A stretch of 64,000 nucleotides of DNA from Mixophyes australis (GCA_036250195.1 JAVHZZ010000008.1:12495934-12559933), one strand, 5' to 3'. Positions 46,367 through 58,455 are shown, counted from the first letter of the stretch. A program made the numbers and translations. The notes: a model not told the origin generated them from the letters alone.

Positions 46367-48554
46367 CTTGCAGTCTATTACAAAATACTTGAATACTTGA
46401 ATTATGATGCTTGCTGTGCATATTAATGCAGTCAGAGGATGGGGGTGGCGTGTCTGTTGGAGGGGATTGTTCTATATTTAATTAAAATATAATCTGAAAT
46501 GTCATCCAATGTCGATATTAAATAATGACATACCTCCCAAGGCTTCAGTCTGGGTGTGAGGAACAGAATAGAATTGTCCACACTCATCATCCAGCCCGGC
46601 ACTGATCTGCCAAAATCATGCCAATATTTACATAAATATCCATATATGTCCTTTACCTATGAGCATTTAATTGGCTGATCAAGCATAACAAAACTTTGTG
46701 GTGTGAGAGAATGTAGCTTAGTCTGGAAGATTGGATTAATCTTCCAGTGAACAGGGCAATAGAGCTCAAACTCATTCCACCCACCGTGGCCTGATGATGT
46801 GATTTGCATCAAAGCGCTGTGAAGGGCTGGGGAATATTACGCAAGTCGTGACATTAAGACCTACCTGCCCCGAATGGCATGGAGACAGAATAGTCATCAA
46901 CTCCATCTATTATGTCTGCAGTTGGTCTCTGAAATAATGTTTTAACTAATTTCAGCTATAGAGGCATTCCAAGGACCAAAAGTAGGCAAAAATACCTTTA
47001 AATACGCTTGGTGAGGAAATAGGTACATTTGCACAAATAAAGAAACAATTTGGGCCTCAACGTTCTACAGATCTCTAGGGGAATCAGTAAATGTGTTTTT
47101 TGAATCATAAAACTTTATACGTTGACAAACATCTACTTACAACCCAGTGCAAAGGGGGTAGGGCGGGGAAGTTATGCTGATTCTATAATCAACCACTGGC
47201 ATTACCAACTTTTACATCTTTAATGTAAGAGGAGCTCATTCATTATTACTCCTCTCTTTGCACTCCCGTAATAATGCAGGTTGCAGTAATATCAAGAGCC
47301 ATTGAAATGATGAATGGCTAATCTTTGCTATTAAATCAATCAGCCCAGTGGATCATGTTCGTGTGCTCAGCATTTTTTTTTTTTTTTAATACTTTCATTC
47401 TCTTGTTCCTGAGACACGTGCCTCGTGTCTGATGATTTCCAGCTATTCGGAGAACATCAATTTTTACTTGTTAAATGGATATTGAAAACACAGGTGCAAA
47501 GAGGCGATAGCTCTCAATTTAATCTTTTTTTCCTGGTTATGTTGAAGTGTGGTAGCATTCATTATATAATCTCATTCAGAGCGACAACCGAGAAAAACCT
47601 GGCATAACATCAGGTTAATACATGTCGTAAAGGTAAAATCGCATAATGTGAGATGTAAAGGAGGCCAAGGACCTTATGCTATATTTAAATAGCATTGTTA
47701 TTTTAATAGAACTCTTCTCATTGTGTCAAAGACATGATAATTGAGTTCCGGGAACCTTCTTGGTATAAAATCATATTTGTTGTTTGTTAAATTTCTACTG
47801 CACATAGCTCTCTAATACTGTTAAATAATCCAAACTTGCACAAGCCTGAATGTCAGAATAATTAAATTTAAATATACATATATATAGGGGAAAAGGCTTT
47901 GGGCTTTATGGGGGGAACGCAGCATTTTGGCAGGTGAGAAATTGTGACAGTGTGAGTTTTATAAACTGAAATTAATTTTAAAATATAAGTAGAAAAGGAA
48001 ACATAAAAGAAAAATGTAGTAAGGCTTAATCTTGGCATATTCCCATGGTAAAGGCTGAAGACAATGAGTCATCCTTGGGCTAAATGGGAAAGAGAGACAA
48101 GGATGGCGACAAGCTCAGGAGTGACAGCCCCCTGCCCCTTCACATCTTCACCCTGAGTAGCGCTCGTTGATGCTTCTGTCCTCTTATACAGTTATTATTT
48201 TAATGAAAACAGAAGGCAAAGATGTCAGTGACTCTTTTAAAAAGCCAAAAGGAGCTGAGTTTCGAAACTACAGGAACATAAACGTTAGTGGCGGCGAAGG
48301 CAGCCGGACTTTACAGTTAGGACAATTTCATTTTCACCTCCCATGTATTAGCCTGGTGTAGAAGGCGCAGGCGGGGGGGGGGGGCGTTACGAGTGTATTA
48401 GGGTGGGACGGCGATGAGTTTTACACTTTATGGCCACAGATTTATATGTGCGCTCACGAGCGGTAGCCATTACACAGGCCACATTTTCAAGGCACTTTTC
48501 TGTGCAATTCTCAAAATTTATCACCTACCTCTTACCTCCTCAGACCCCCATCAA
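46367..48554. other. Intergenic DNA, partly single-copy-looking
   Basis: A family B-like end, CATACCTCCCAAGGCTTCAG, lies at 46532. T-run at 47371-47387 and G-run at 48373-48384. The stretch 47230-47365 has TAAT-rich unrepeated sequence. No gene recognised. Confidence 0.35.
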
Positions 48555-49300
48555 AGATAATGAGTAAGTGATTAGGCTTTTATAGCACTTCTGAGCTCAG
48601 AATCCCACATGTTGGTTTGAATTGTTGGTGATGTGTGGCGGTTTACAAACTCCAAAACTATTTTTAATGCCCGTTTGAAATTGCACAGATTGAGGGATGT
48701 CCTGATGGAGCGGGGGAGATCGTTCCAATGGAGGGGGGCAGCGCTGGAGAAGTCTTGAATACGTGCATTTGAGGAGGTAATCAGAGCGGAAGAGAGGCAA
48801 CCATCATTGGCCGATTGCAGTGAGCGGGATGGAGTGTGAATAGAGATGATATTGGAGATGTGGGGAGCAGTGGAGCTGACGAGGGCCTTGTATGTGAGGG
48901 TGAGGGGCAGAAAAGGATTCTGTAGGTGAAGGGGAGTCAGTGTAGGGCTTGGTAGGGGGGGAGACAGAAGTGGAGCGGTGAGAAAGGAAGATAAGTCTAG
49001 CAATTGCATTGAGTACAGATCAAAGAGGAACGAGATGAGAATGGGGGAGGCCAATAAGGACAAAGTTACAGTAGTCCAAGCGGGAGATGATCAGAGAGTG
49101 GATGAGAGATTTGGTGGCATACTGGGAGAGGAAGGGCTGAATGTTACGTACCTGGAAACGGCAGGAATTGCCAAGAGAATGTATGCGTGGGGCAAAAAAA
49201 AGAGAGGAGTTGAGGATGACACCCAGGCAGCGAAGTTGGGGAACAGGAGAGATAGAGGAATTGTCAACAGCGATAGAGTCAACTGATAGAATTGTCAACT
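48555..49300 (-). pseudogene. L2-like LINE, 3' end of reverse transcriptase ORF
   Basis: Minus-strand reading, distal part first: 49298-49020 gives LGVILNSSLFFAPRI, then SRLDYCNFVLIGLPHSHL, the region just after the catalytic core in L2/CR1-type reverse transcriptases. A frame change near 49010 is needed to continue into SVLNAIARLIF. The frame 49063-48572 then gives TPSRSLQSANDG, SSAAPLHWNDLPRSIRTS and NFKRALKIVLE, the C-terminal block (S-R-SLRS...G, F-S-AP-LWN-LP--IR, FK--LK) of the same protein. The endonuclease and the polymerase fingers/palm are missing, so this is a 5'-truncated, frameshifted copy. Its 3' end runs into CAGAAGTGCTATAAAAGCCT near 48570. Confidence 0.8.
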
Positions 49301-49792
49301 AGTAATAGTAAATCCAGCAGCTTGGAGCTGAAGATCACTGGCAATGTTTGGTGACTTGTAAAACGCCCAAAAAATTACTCCTTAGTAAATTTCCCCCCAG
49401 GTGTGACAAATATACCTGCTGGGTCCTTGAATTCTGTGATGTTGAGTACACGTAACTGTGAAAGGAACAGCCAAAAAAAAAAGAGGACTGCTTGTATACA
49501 GGAAGATATGATTTCCCCAGGAAACCAAAATAAATTCAAGCATAACTGTCCAAGAGAATGGTTTACTCTTATAGCCATTTAGAGACCTTGAACAGTTATA
49601 AGTAACTCTTTCTAGCTATGATTTGACAACTAAACAAGGTGGAGAATGCATTTCCAAAAATAATATTTCATTCACAACTAAATAAATGTGTAATACTGAT
49701 TAAACATATATATTTTGTTACCTATACCAGCAGCTGTTTAACCAATAAATCTTTCCATTGATGATCAACGGAGGCAAAACTTTACTTTTAAG
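49301..49792. other. Intergenic sequence, nothing recognised
   Basis: No supported feature. Confidence 0.35.
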
Positions 49793-50062
49793 CATACTTG
49801 CCAAATTTATGACTTCCTCCTTCGAGAGACTCCAGAAGGGGAAATCAATGGGAAAGAACGGGAAAAGAGGGAGAGGGGAGGGTCATAGTGCCGTGAATTG
49901 CATAATTTTGGAAAGCCCCCTCTGCAGCCAAATGCTGTGATCACCTCATCGTACAGTGGGGGCCAAATTGCAACAAATTGTGTCATCAAGTCCCCACCCA
50001 ATGCACTTCAGGACGTAGGGTGGGTGTGGTGGGGTGACTTGTTCTCCTGGGGGCTCTCTACG
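49793..50062 (+). mobile_element. MITE family A copy, diverged
   Basis: Starts CATACTTGCCAAATTTATGA and keeps the GGGGGCCAAATTGCAACAAAT-type middle and a CCCACCCAATGCAC phrase near the end. The right terminus has decayed. Confidence 0.6.
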
Positions 50063-50739
50063 AAACAGATCTGCAAACACTAAGTAATTTGCAAGTCACA
50101 AAGCAAAAACAAATCATAGACATTGGTAATTTACCAAAAACATTGCACTTTTTAGGCCATATTCAAGAATGTATAGCTGAAGAAAATAAAAGTATATCAA
50201 TATTTCAATAATCCGAAAATGTCCTTGAACGTCTTCTTGAATTTTCTATGCTCTCAGGGATTTTACTTATATTTAATTCCATATGACCATACTTTTTTTT
50301 CCATTGATCTGCACATTTAAGGATCACTTAACCAAAAGTCACTTCCATAATTTGTCTCTACTAATAATTTTACACGTCCAATATAGGATTATAGAGCAAC
50401 GGCTAAAAGGAAATGTTAAAAGCCAAATTATGCAAAAGATTTCAAGTAAAAATTGCCCAAGAGAATTATTTGCTCTTACAAATTGCATCTCCAAAAAAAG
50501 ACTTATAAAGTGCTATTAACATCTGCACAGTCATTGATGCAGTTTAATAATCAAGTATGGTTAAGTAAGAATCTGAAGTTAAATCAAACAGAGCCTTATT
50601 TGGAATAATAAATCCAATATGTATTCATTGAAGCACAAAATGTTTAAGGTGGTTTGCACATGTGCGACGGAGCTCGATCATTTGTGAACCGGAATGTCGA
50701 AGCAGCTCAAATAGGATCGAGCATGGTTGAACCAGCTCC
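50063..50739. other. Intergenic sequence, nothing recognised
   Basis: No supported feature. Confidence 0.35.
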
Positions 50740-51240
50740 AACGTGGCCCAGTCCAACTGTCTAGCATAGGGATATTTTCCACTCCATACTCGTTGCATCC
50801 TGCTTTTTGTGGAAATATCAATATACAAAGCTTCTTCCAATTATTTCAATGGCCTATTCATTGCAGTGGGGCTATTCCACAAGAACCAGCTTCAGCGTGG
50901 TTGAAATTACTTGAATTTAGCTCAATATTTTTAATTGATCAAAAATTAGAGAAATGTATGCAAACTTTCTCATTTTTGTACCGATCGCCACTGCTTCACT
51001 GACAATCCTGAGTTGGTTCTGTTATGACCTCCTCGCTGCAGGTTTCCATGTCAATAGTGGGATCCAGCCTAGTCCAGCTGTCTAGCATGGGGATATTTTC
51101 CACTCCGTGCTCGTTGCATCCTGTTTTTGTGGGGATATCAATATACAAAGCTTCTCCCAATTATTTCAATGGCCCATTCGTTGCAATGGGGTTGCTCCAT
51201 GTAAATCACACTCTGGAATCCGCTTTGAAATTACTAAGCT
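50740..51240. repeat. Direct duplication with 321-bp period
   Basis: The block GTCCAACTGTCTAGCATAGG, ATATTTTCCACTCC, CGTTGCATCCTG, GGAAATATCAATATACAAAG and CAATTATTTCAATGGCC starts at 50751 and recurs from 51072 with few changes for about 150 bp. The 3' flanks of both halves also share GGTTGAAATTACT / GCTTTGAAATTACT. This is either a partial tandem duplication or two copies of a dispersed repeat side by side. Confidence 0.85.
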
Positions 51241-51775
51241 AATAAAATAAGCGGGACTGTGTGTTTAGGTTCTGGACGCATTCACAAAGGATTGTGAACA
51301 AGTCCTGCGTCTACCAACTGTAGGTATACCGCATGTGTACAGCGTCTATAGGAGTTTTTACACGTGGTTTGCACTTCTATTTTTGAAACAAACTCAATGC
51401 TAGTGGGCCACCAGCCTTAAAGTTATGGTGACTTTTTCTGTTAAATAAATGATTAAATTATGCAAAGCACAACTGACCCCATGACTCATTGACAGTACAT
51501 TAAGTGACTTTATTACTAATGGATTAGTTTGCGAACACCACACTTCGAGTGAAAAGCAGCCCTAGCATACAAAACATGGCAGTCATGTATGTGCCCTGGG
51601 TCAAAAAAGTTTTGCTCAGCCTAATGATGCCACAAAGTGCTCCACAATTCATTGGGCACCTTACCATCAGTGATGCCACTGTCCCGATACACTGGTAGTT
51701 CCCTCGCCGTCATACTAATGCTCTTACATACACAAGCCAGATAGCCAGTCGGGACTTGGCTATTACATTATTGTG
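51241..51775. other. Intergenic sequence, nothing recognised
   Basis: No supported feature. Confidence 0.35.
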
Positions 51776-52085
51776 AGCAGCACGGTGGCTCAGTGGTTAG
51801 CACTTCTGCCTCACGGCACTGGAGTCATAAGTTCGATTCCTGACCATGGCCTTATTTGTGTGGAGTTTGTATGTTCTCCCCGTGTTTATGTAGGTTTCCT
51901 CCCACACTCCAAAAACATACCGGTAGGTGAATTGGCTGCTATTAAATTGTAGTCTCTCTCGATCTTTGCATGTTAATCTTAGGAAATTTAGACTGTAAGC
52001 TCCAATGGGACAGGGACTTATGTGAGTGAGTTCTCTGTACAGCGGTATGGAATTAGTGGCGCTATATAAATAGCTGATGATGATT
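51776..52085 (+). repeat. V-SINE-like SINE, full-length copy
   Basis: Head GCAGCACGGTGGCTCAGTGG with box A (TGGCTCAGTGGTT) and box B (AGTTCGATTCC), as expected for a tRNA-derived RNA polymerase III promoter. The core TGTGGAGTTTGTATGTTCTC-CCCGTG and TTTCCTCCCACACTCC is the block shared by vertebrate V-SINEs; the CGGGTGCTCCGG segment is deleted. Then GACTGTAAGCTCCAATGGG and GGCGCTATATAAATAGCTGA with a short (TGA)n end. It is the best head-to-tail copy of the window. Confidence 0.88.
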
Positions 52086-53532
52086 AAACTGGTGAAGGTT
52101 TTTACATTTTAGAGGGGGCGTTCTGTGCTTGTTACTCACATAGTATAACACAATTCATTGGTGTCAGACATGGGTTAACAGCTGCTATAACAACATAGCA
52201 GCTCCCCAGAGTCCCATACACGGGATATAGGCAACCGTTTACAATACCGGCTCCAGCTAGGCAGAAGGTAAATGTGCACTGATACATAACTCTTCATCCC
52301 AGCAGATCAGCAAATGTACTCAGTGCATTAAAACCACTCGAGGTGCAAACATGGATTTGCCAATGATTTCATTCAATCGTAACATTGTTTTATTTCACTA
52401 ACTTAATCATTTTGTATTTCGGCGGCCGGGTTCACGGACTAGTCAGATAGTCGCTTTTGCTGGGAAAAAGACTACTTATCCTTAAAAATGCTAAACACTA
52501 GACGCGCAATCACCCGCATAGCAATTATAACACTAAACGGCAACTGAAGCATATAATTGCTAAACACATAATGCGAAGAAGAAAAGAAAATAACTTTGTA
52601 ATGCATGAAAATTAAGTAAGTTAAATTAGTTAGTTTATTAACCAAAAATGTCTAAATTGAAAGGATTTGCTTTATTTAGTTAACTATGTGTATGTATTAT
52701 TTCGCAATAATGATAAACATTGTACACTATGCACTGGATATACTGGGAGTCATTTGCAACTTGTAAAACGGTGAAAGCGATAATACCCTTTGGGGGTGCT
52801 GTGCCCATCAAAGCACTTAGGAGCAATGCACAGGCAGGTTAGTTAGAAGTAGGAGGTCTTGATAGGTACAATTTAGGCTCCTAGTCTTGGGGAACAGTGG
52901 AAAAATAAGATTTCATTTTGAAGAGTGAGATTTTTTAAATAAGATAAAGGGGGGAGAGGGAGCAATTTTAGGGGTGTTACTGGCATTGCAGAGGGGCGAA
53001 CAGACATTCTCACTATGTAAATGGACTTGATTATTGTACCAAGTCAGAGATGAATATCTTGTTTTGTTCTATACTTGTTGCACTTCCGAGGATAATACAC
53101 AACTGGCAATTTGATGTTCGATAACAGCTGTAGGGATAAAGGTTCCTTGATGCTGGTCATACAGTGATCTGGATTGGTAATTTGGTCATTTTAAACAAAT
53201 GCCTAAATTGCTGCGATTGTAACATGAAACTGACTGGTATTCCTTAATCCCTGGATGGGAACGATCAGATGTCATCAGGATTTTCAGAAAATCCAGTTGC
53301 TTGGTGATTACGATCTCCGTGGAGGGTGATTGGCTATCCCAACTAACCAGCCTCCATTCTGGGTGCTGACAGACCACATCTAACCAATTTAGTCACATAA
53401 GGAGCTTGCACTGATAACAAGACAGCCACACTTGCACTGGATCACAGACACTTAGAGGAGGGTAGCTCAGATTAAAAAAAAATCCTTTTTTGGTGACTGT
53501 AGGTATATATGGACTAGTGGAACATGGTGTCG
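52086..53532. other. Intergenic sequence, nothing recognised
   Basis: No supported gene or repeat. GC is low throughout. Confidence 0.35.
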
Positions 53533-53947
53533 GAATACCGACACGAAGTATAACTACAAAGAAAACACAAATTAATAACGATATAATTAAAAGCTATCCT
53601 AACCTTTACAGCGACGGCGGACATTACCTAAAGTAGTGGTATGCGGCCGCTGCTATATCCTAAGCTGCTGGGTGCTGACTCCTGATTTTGACGTCGCTGA
53701 AGACGCCGACATCTATTTAAACAGGTATGTTAAGCTTAGCGGTTAGGGTTGGGGTTAGGGTCCATCGGGAACTTACATGACGTCAAAATCAACCGCCACC
53801 ATATCCAGCATCTTCGGATTTAGTAGCGGTCGCATACCACTACTTTTGGTAATTTCCCCCGTTGCTGTACAGGTAAGAGTATATTTTAATTATATTGTTA
53901 TTAATCTGTTCATCTTTTTTTGTAGATACACTGGCGTCGGTATCCAC
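53533..53947. mobile_element. Large palindromic MITE with TTAGGG-like centre
   Basis: Arms 53533-53696 and 53780-53947 pair over about 165 bp: ATACCGACAC with GCGTCGGTAT, TTAATAACGATATAATTAAA with TTTTAATTATATTGTTATTAA, AAAGTAGTGGTATGCGGCCGC with GCGGTCGCATACCACTACTTT, and TGATTTTGACGTC with GACGTCAAAATCA. The 83-bp centre contains GGTTAGGGTTGGGGTTAGGG. No coding capacity and no clear target duplication. Confidence 0.85.
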
Positions 53948-55363
53948 AGCATAGGATTACCGTACCCCACCCATGTAAGTAGCCCTACATATGAGATGTA
54001 GGATATAAGTGAGTTGATGAGAGTTGAACCTGATTGGACCAACCAGGAGCTGGCTGACATCATAGGTTCTGTGTTGGGTCCCTCCTTTCCTGCGGCACTC
54101 TAAAGTATTTTCACAGCTCTCCAATAGTGGACATGAGGACAATTTCGTCCTCCACATGGGTGGCCAGAGAAGACACAAAGCCACATAGAGACAGCTTTAC
54201 TACAATCTCACTTCTCAGTGCAAACACATCCTGAAGGACACTTGCTAAAAATATTGCTGCAAATTGCTTTATTTCCGCTCTCGTTTAGGAGTTATGACCA
54301 CGAACGCTCGCTGAATTCTTTCCTCTTCTTTTTTTTTTTTTAACTGCAAAGTAGAACTGCATTAAGGGACATTTGCAGGTCCTCCTTACAAACACATGTG
54401 AAGAATTGATTTTGAAAAGCCAATTAAGGCAAATGGCCGAGATATCGAATATCATAATTCAAGACTTTTTTTTCCTTTAGGCCCTTTCTTCAGAATGAAT
54501 TATGCCTTGGAGCGGGAACGTCTAAAGTGCTGAAATGGTAAAGTGAGGAGGATTTGTCTGCGTTGGGAGATGTTCTCAGACTGTGTTTAACAGACAGAGC
54601 TATTGGTATGTGAAGAGCGTACTATAGGAACTAATGATTCCGTTTTCACAATACATTAAAGACGATCGTGTCTAAGACAAAAGAGACAGGATCAGATTTT
54701 TGACTATTATCAAGCCCGGATTGTCCTCAGGCGAAGCAGGACTCAAAGTCTTAGGGGCAGTAAAGAATCTTCCTTTAAGCATCTTTATTTTCTTACAGGT
54801 TCCCATCACCATGTTCTGTCTGGAGAGTATTATGTCAATACCGAAGTCTAGATTTACCATGTGGTGTAATTGCATATAAAGTAAACAGATCTCTTATAAT
54901 GGGATGATATTTTAAGGGGATGGCTTACTAGGCACAGCTTTTAGACACTGATAAATCACCAGCTTATATTGCTGCAGAAATGAAAGCATTCCTTATTTCA
55001 GATAAAGGAGCACAGACTGAAGAAATGCTCAAGCTGTTATACAAGAAGATATTTTCGGTTGGAGGCGGATAAACGTTACCTTTGGCTTTTGTCAAACTAA
55101 AAATGCCAAATGCTACTCGTCATATGTCCTTATGTAAATAACAGATGTACACAATGAATTGTACAATATAAATATAGTTTATGTGTATGGATTCCAGTTT
55201 TAAAGAGAAAAGGCCATAAAAAGGCTTTCCTGGTATTTTCAATGAAAACAAAAAAACAAAACAAATATATTTGATTGGTGGACACAGACCACCAGCAGCG
55301 TTCAACCAGCTTCTACACTCTCCACCTGATATATACTTCTGTCCATATATATATATATATATA
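53948..55363. other. Intergenic sequence, nothing recognised
   Basis: A T-run lies at 54329-54341 and an (AT)n tract at 55346-55362 immediately before the Tc1-like element. No gene supported. Confidence 0.35.
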
Positions 55364-55536
55364 CACTATATGGACAAAAGTATTTGGTCACACCTGTAAA
55401 TTATTGAACTGATGTGTTTCAATCAGACCCATTCCCAGAGATGTATAAAATCAAGCACCTAGTCCTGCAAGCTCCATCTGGTAACATTTGTGATACAAAA
55501 TGGATCATTTTGAAGATTTCAGTTCTTAAAGCATAG

Positions 55537-55976
55537 TACTGTGATAGGATACATGGTACTGTGATAGGATGTGTGGTACTGTGATAGGATACATAGTACT
55601 GTGATAGGATGTGTGGTACTGTGATAGGATGTGTGGTACTGTGATAGGATGTGTGGTACTGTGATAGGATACATGGTACTGTGATAGGATGTGTGGTACT
55701 GTGATAGGATACATGGTACTGTGATAGGATACATGGTACTGTGATAGGATACATGGTACTGTGATAGGATACATGGTACTGTGATAGGATACATAGTACT
55801 GTGATAGGATGTGTGGTACTGTGATAGGATGTGTGGTACTGTGATAGGATGTGTGGTACTGTGATAGGATACATGGTACTGTGACAGGATGTGTGGTACT
55901 GTGATAGGATGTGTGGTACTGTGATAGGATGTGTGGTACTGTGATAGGATACATGGTACTGTGATAGGATGCCACC
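55537..55976 (+). repeat. 20-bp minisatellite inside the transposase, 22 units
   Basis: Unit TACTGTGATAGGATGTGTGG, with the last six bases either GTGTGG or ACATGG/ACATAG. The period of exactly 20 is constant, and because 20 is not a multiple of three all three minus-strand frames stay open, giving three overlapping frames of 149-201 codons with the same peptide motif (ITVPHILSQYHTSYHST). These are artefacts. The final unit runs directly into GATGCCACCTTTGCAATAAG of the transposase gene. Confidence 0.95.
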
Positions 55977-56646
55977 TTTGCAATAAGGCGGTTTGTGAAA
56001 TTTCATCCCTGCTGGATATTCCACGGTCGTCTGTAAGTGATATCATTATAAAGTGGAAGCGTTGAGGAACAACAGCTACTCAGCCACAAAGCGGAAGACC
56101 ACATAAAATCACAGAGCGGGGTCAATGACTGCTAAGGCGCATGGTGCATAAAAGTCGCTACGTTCCGTAGCTGAATAGTTCCGAACTTCCACTGGCATTA
56201 ATGTAAGCACAAAAACTGTGTGGCGGGAGCTTAATGGAATGGGTCTTCCATGGCCGAGCTGCTGCATGCCAGCCTCACATCACCAAGACCAATGCCAAGC
56301 ATCGGATGGAGTGGTGTAAAGCCCACCGACACTGGACTGTGGAGCAGTGGAAACATGTTCTGCGGAGTGACGAATCACACTTCTCTGTTTTGCAGTCAGA
56401 TGAGTGAGTCTGGGTTTGGCGGATGCCGGGAGAACGTTACCTGCCTGACTGCATTATGCCAACTGTGAAGTTTGGTGGAGGAGGGATAATGGAATGGGTC
56501 TGTGTTTCAGGGTTTGGGCTAGGCCCCTTATCTCCAGTGAAGGGAAATCTTAATGCTTCAGCATACCAAGTCATTTTGGACAATGCTATGCTTCCAACTT
56601 TGTGGCCCTTTTCTATTCCAACATGACTGTGCCCCGGTGTACTTTG
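55977..56646 (+). pseudogene. Tc1-like transposase pseudogene
   Basis: Recognisable stretches in shifting frames: the N-terminal DNA-binding part follows GATGCCACCTTTGCAATAAG, with stops; then the frame 56250-56468 and 56423-56626 hold AKHRMEWCKAHRHWTVEQWK-type sequence, LRSDESHFSV (first catalytic Asp), [42 protein letters not shown] and [14 protein letters not shown]. The second Asp can be read as QHDCAPVY in another frame at about 56612-56638. The distal catalytic Glu region is absent. Frameshifts are required around 56290 and 56410 and again before the second Asp. Confidence 0.85.
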
Positions 56647-57252
56647 TTCCTAGGACCCTCTCCCTGTTCCCTGACGCCCTTCTCTCTCCCCTGGCACCCT
56701 GTGCCCTTATCTGGGATCCAGTCCCATGACAACCTGCCCTCTCCTCTATTTAAAAGAAAAACATGAAATTATATGAAATGTTACACTGATCGTTTTGGCA
56801 TTCAATAAAATTACAGAAATATTAAATACCAAACTCTCGAAAAGATAAACACCAAAAAAAACATAAAACCTATTTATATGCTAAAGCATATAATTAACGG
56901 GTCAGCTGACACAATATTGGGCAAAAGTTGAACAAATAAGTTTTGCTTTTGTCCATATCCCCTTCGTACCCACTATGGCTCCAGCAGTATTAATATTTAT
57001 TTTTAAAATTTATATTTAATATTTTGACTGTATTACTTTTACTAGCCAAGGAGATTCTATTGTGTCTCCCGCATTGTCAGGACCAACAGATCCATTGTAG
57101 ATTGATAATTAGCAATGGACACAATTCTGTTACATCCATATATTCATAGATATGCTAGAGCTGCTTGGGGGGCGGGGGGACTGAATCAGCCCCCCCTTCA
57201 TTCTGCCATCTCTTAACGGCAGCTGCTCCTGAAATGTGGGAGTCTCCTGGAC
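56647..57252. other. Intergenic sequence, possible family A start at its end
   Basis: C/T-rich at 56640-56750, then AT-rich. At 57225-57252, CTGCTCCTGAAATGTGGGAG and TCTCCTGGACA is family A start sequence in reverse, continuing into the inverted arm. Confidence 0.4.
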
Positions 57253-57596
57253 ATTCTGGGAGAGTAGGCAACTATGCGTTAAAGAAAAGCAGCTAATGAA
57301 TCTCTAGAGACTAAAGTGTCTTTTACATTTCTGTCTCCATTACTGAAGTCATATTGTCTTACCTGTCAGTCTTTGATTAAATCTTGGTCTCCATGAAAAT
57401 GGCCACCTCCATAGGCATCAATACATAGACATAGGACACAATTTCGGAACTGTGTCATCATGCCACAGATGGCGAAGCCAACCACGTCTTGTACTGGCTC
57501 AGCATCAGGGAGAATGCCAGACTCTTCAGGGAGTGAGGGAGATCACCCCTATTTCAGGGAGTCTCCCTGACATTCAGGGAGAGTTGGCAAGTATGG
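57253..57596 (-). repeat. Left arm of a 340-bp inverted repeat
   Basis: Reverse complement of 58456-58794 with only about 8 differences and a small indel, roughly 97% identical. The arm is bounded on both sides by family A-like starts in the same direction (GAGTAGGCAACTATG at 57262 and GAGTTGGCAAGTATG at 57581). The segment between them, about 280 bp with GGCCACCTCCATAGGCATCA, has no other copy here. Confidence 0.9.
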
Positions 57597-58455
57597 ATAA
57601 ATTTATGAGTGCTAATTGCAGACTGTAGACCAAAATAAAAGACAGTCAATTCCTGTCACAACACAAGGAAATCAGTTTGTCAGCTTTCATATTATATATG
57701 TAATTTAATGTACCTGGCTCAGCATTTTAACGTCATATTTTTATGGGCAATTTTGTGTTTTTAAGCAGGATTTTTGTGGAAATGTGGGGATTGAAACCAG
57801 GATGTCCAAAATGTGAAAGTGGAAACAGGTTGGCTTAAACGATAAGAGTAAAATCTGTTTGCTTGCAGACTACAAAGTGGTTTAAAGTATAAAGCTCTAC
57901 ACTGACATAGCAAACATGATATTTTCAGAAGGATTTAGGCGCCTCTCAGCAGCCTAATTATGTGTCGCACAGCAGCTCTGCAAATTACAAGACAACAATG
58001 TACACAGAGACCCCTGCAAAACAATAAAGGCATTGTGTTAGCCTGGGCTGTCTCATTAAGAGAGATGTCGGATGCACAAGTTGGAAGAGTTGTCATATCG
58101 TCAGCGTATAAACATGAGTGAACAATCACTAATCAGTCCTATATCGCGGAGAGAGAGGAGCAGATTTTACTTAAGGTAATAAAATATGTATCAGAAACTG
58201 TCTCTCATCTCCTTGTCTTTGCCAGGCGTACAAATAAAACGGCAGCTACGACTCAATTACTGTTCATGTTTGATTAAGACACATTTCAGGCATATTAGAT
58301 TTGACATAAATCACAGATTGTGAATCATAAAACGTTCCCATATCTTGGATCCCAGCTTCCTCCATATAGTTACCTTCGCCCAGTGAATGCAGCACCAGAT
58401 ATTTAATGTACTGTTTTATCATAATATGTTACAGCTTGGAGGGGGGGGTGTAACC
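57597..58455. other. 859-bp loop between the inverted arms
   Basis: AT-rich DNA without recognised repeats. The stretch 57900-58130 looks single-copy and unusually balanced in composition; it could be host DNA, possibly conserved non-coding, but no test was possible. A G-run is at 58440-58449. Confidence 0.4.

Larger units (their letters stand above)
55364..56646 (+). mobile_element. Tc1-like transposon, 3'-truncated, with internal minisatellite
   Basis: Left terminus CACTATATGGACAAAAGTAT preceded by TA (55362-55363) is the classic Tc1-like end found in fish and frogs. A promoter-proximal region follows, then a minisatellite (55537-55976), then a decayed transposase to about 56646. The right inverted terminus and the last third of the gene are gone; sequence after 56647 is unrelated. 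Many stops and frame changes show it is inactive. Confidence 0.88.

Noticed and set aside
51776..51850. Functional tRNA gene
   Set aside because: Boxes A and B are present, but the sequence continues into the V-SINE core and cannot fold as a normal cloverleaf.
55419..56046. Three overlapping minus-strand frames of 149-201 codons
   Set aside because: They arise because the 20-bp minisatellite lacks stops in all three frames; the same motif appears in each frame.
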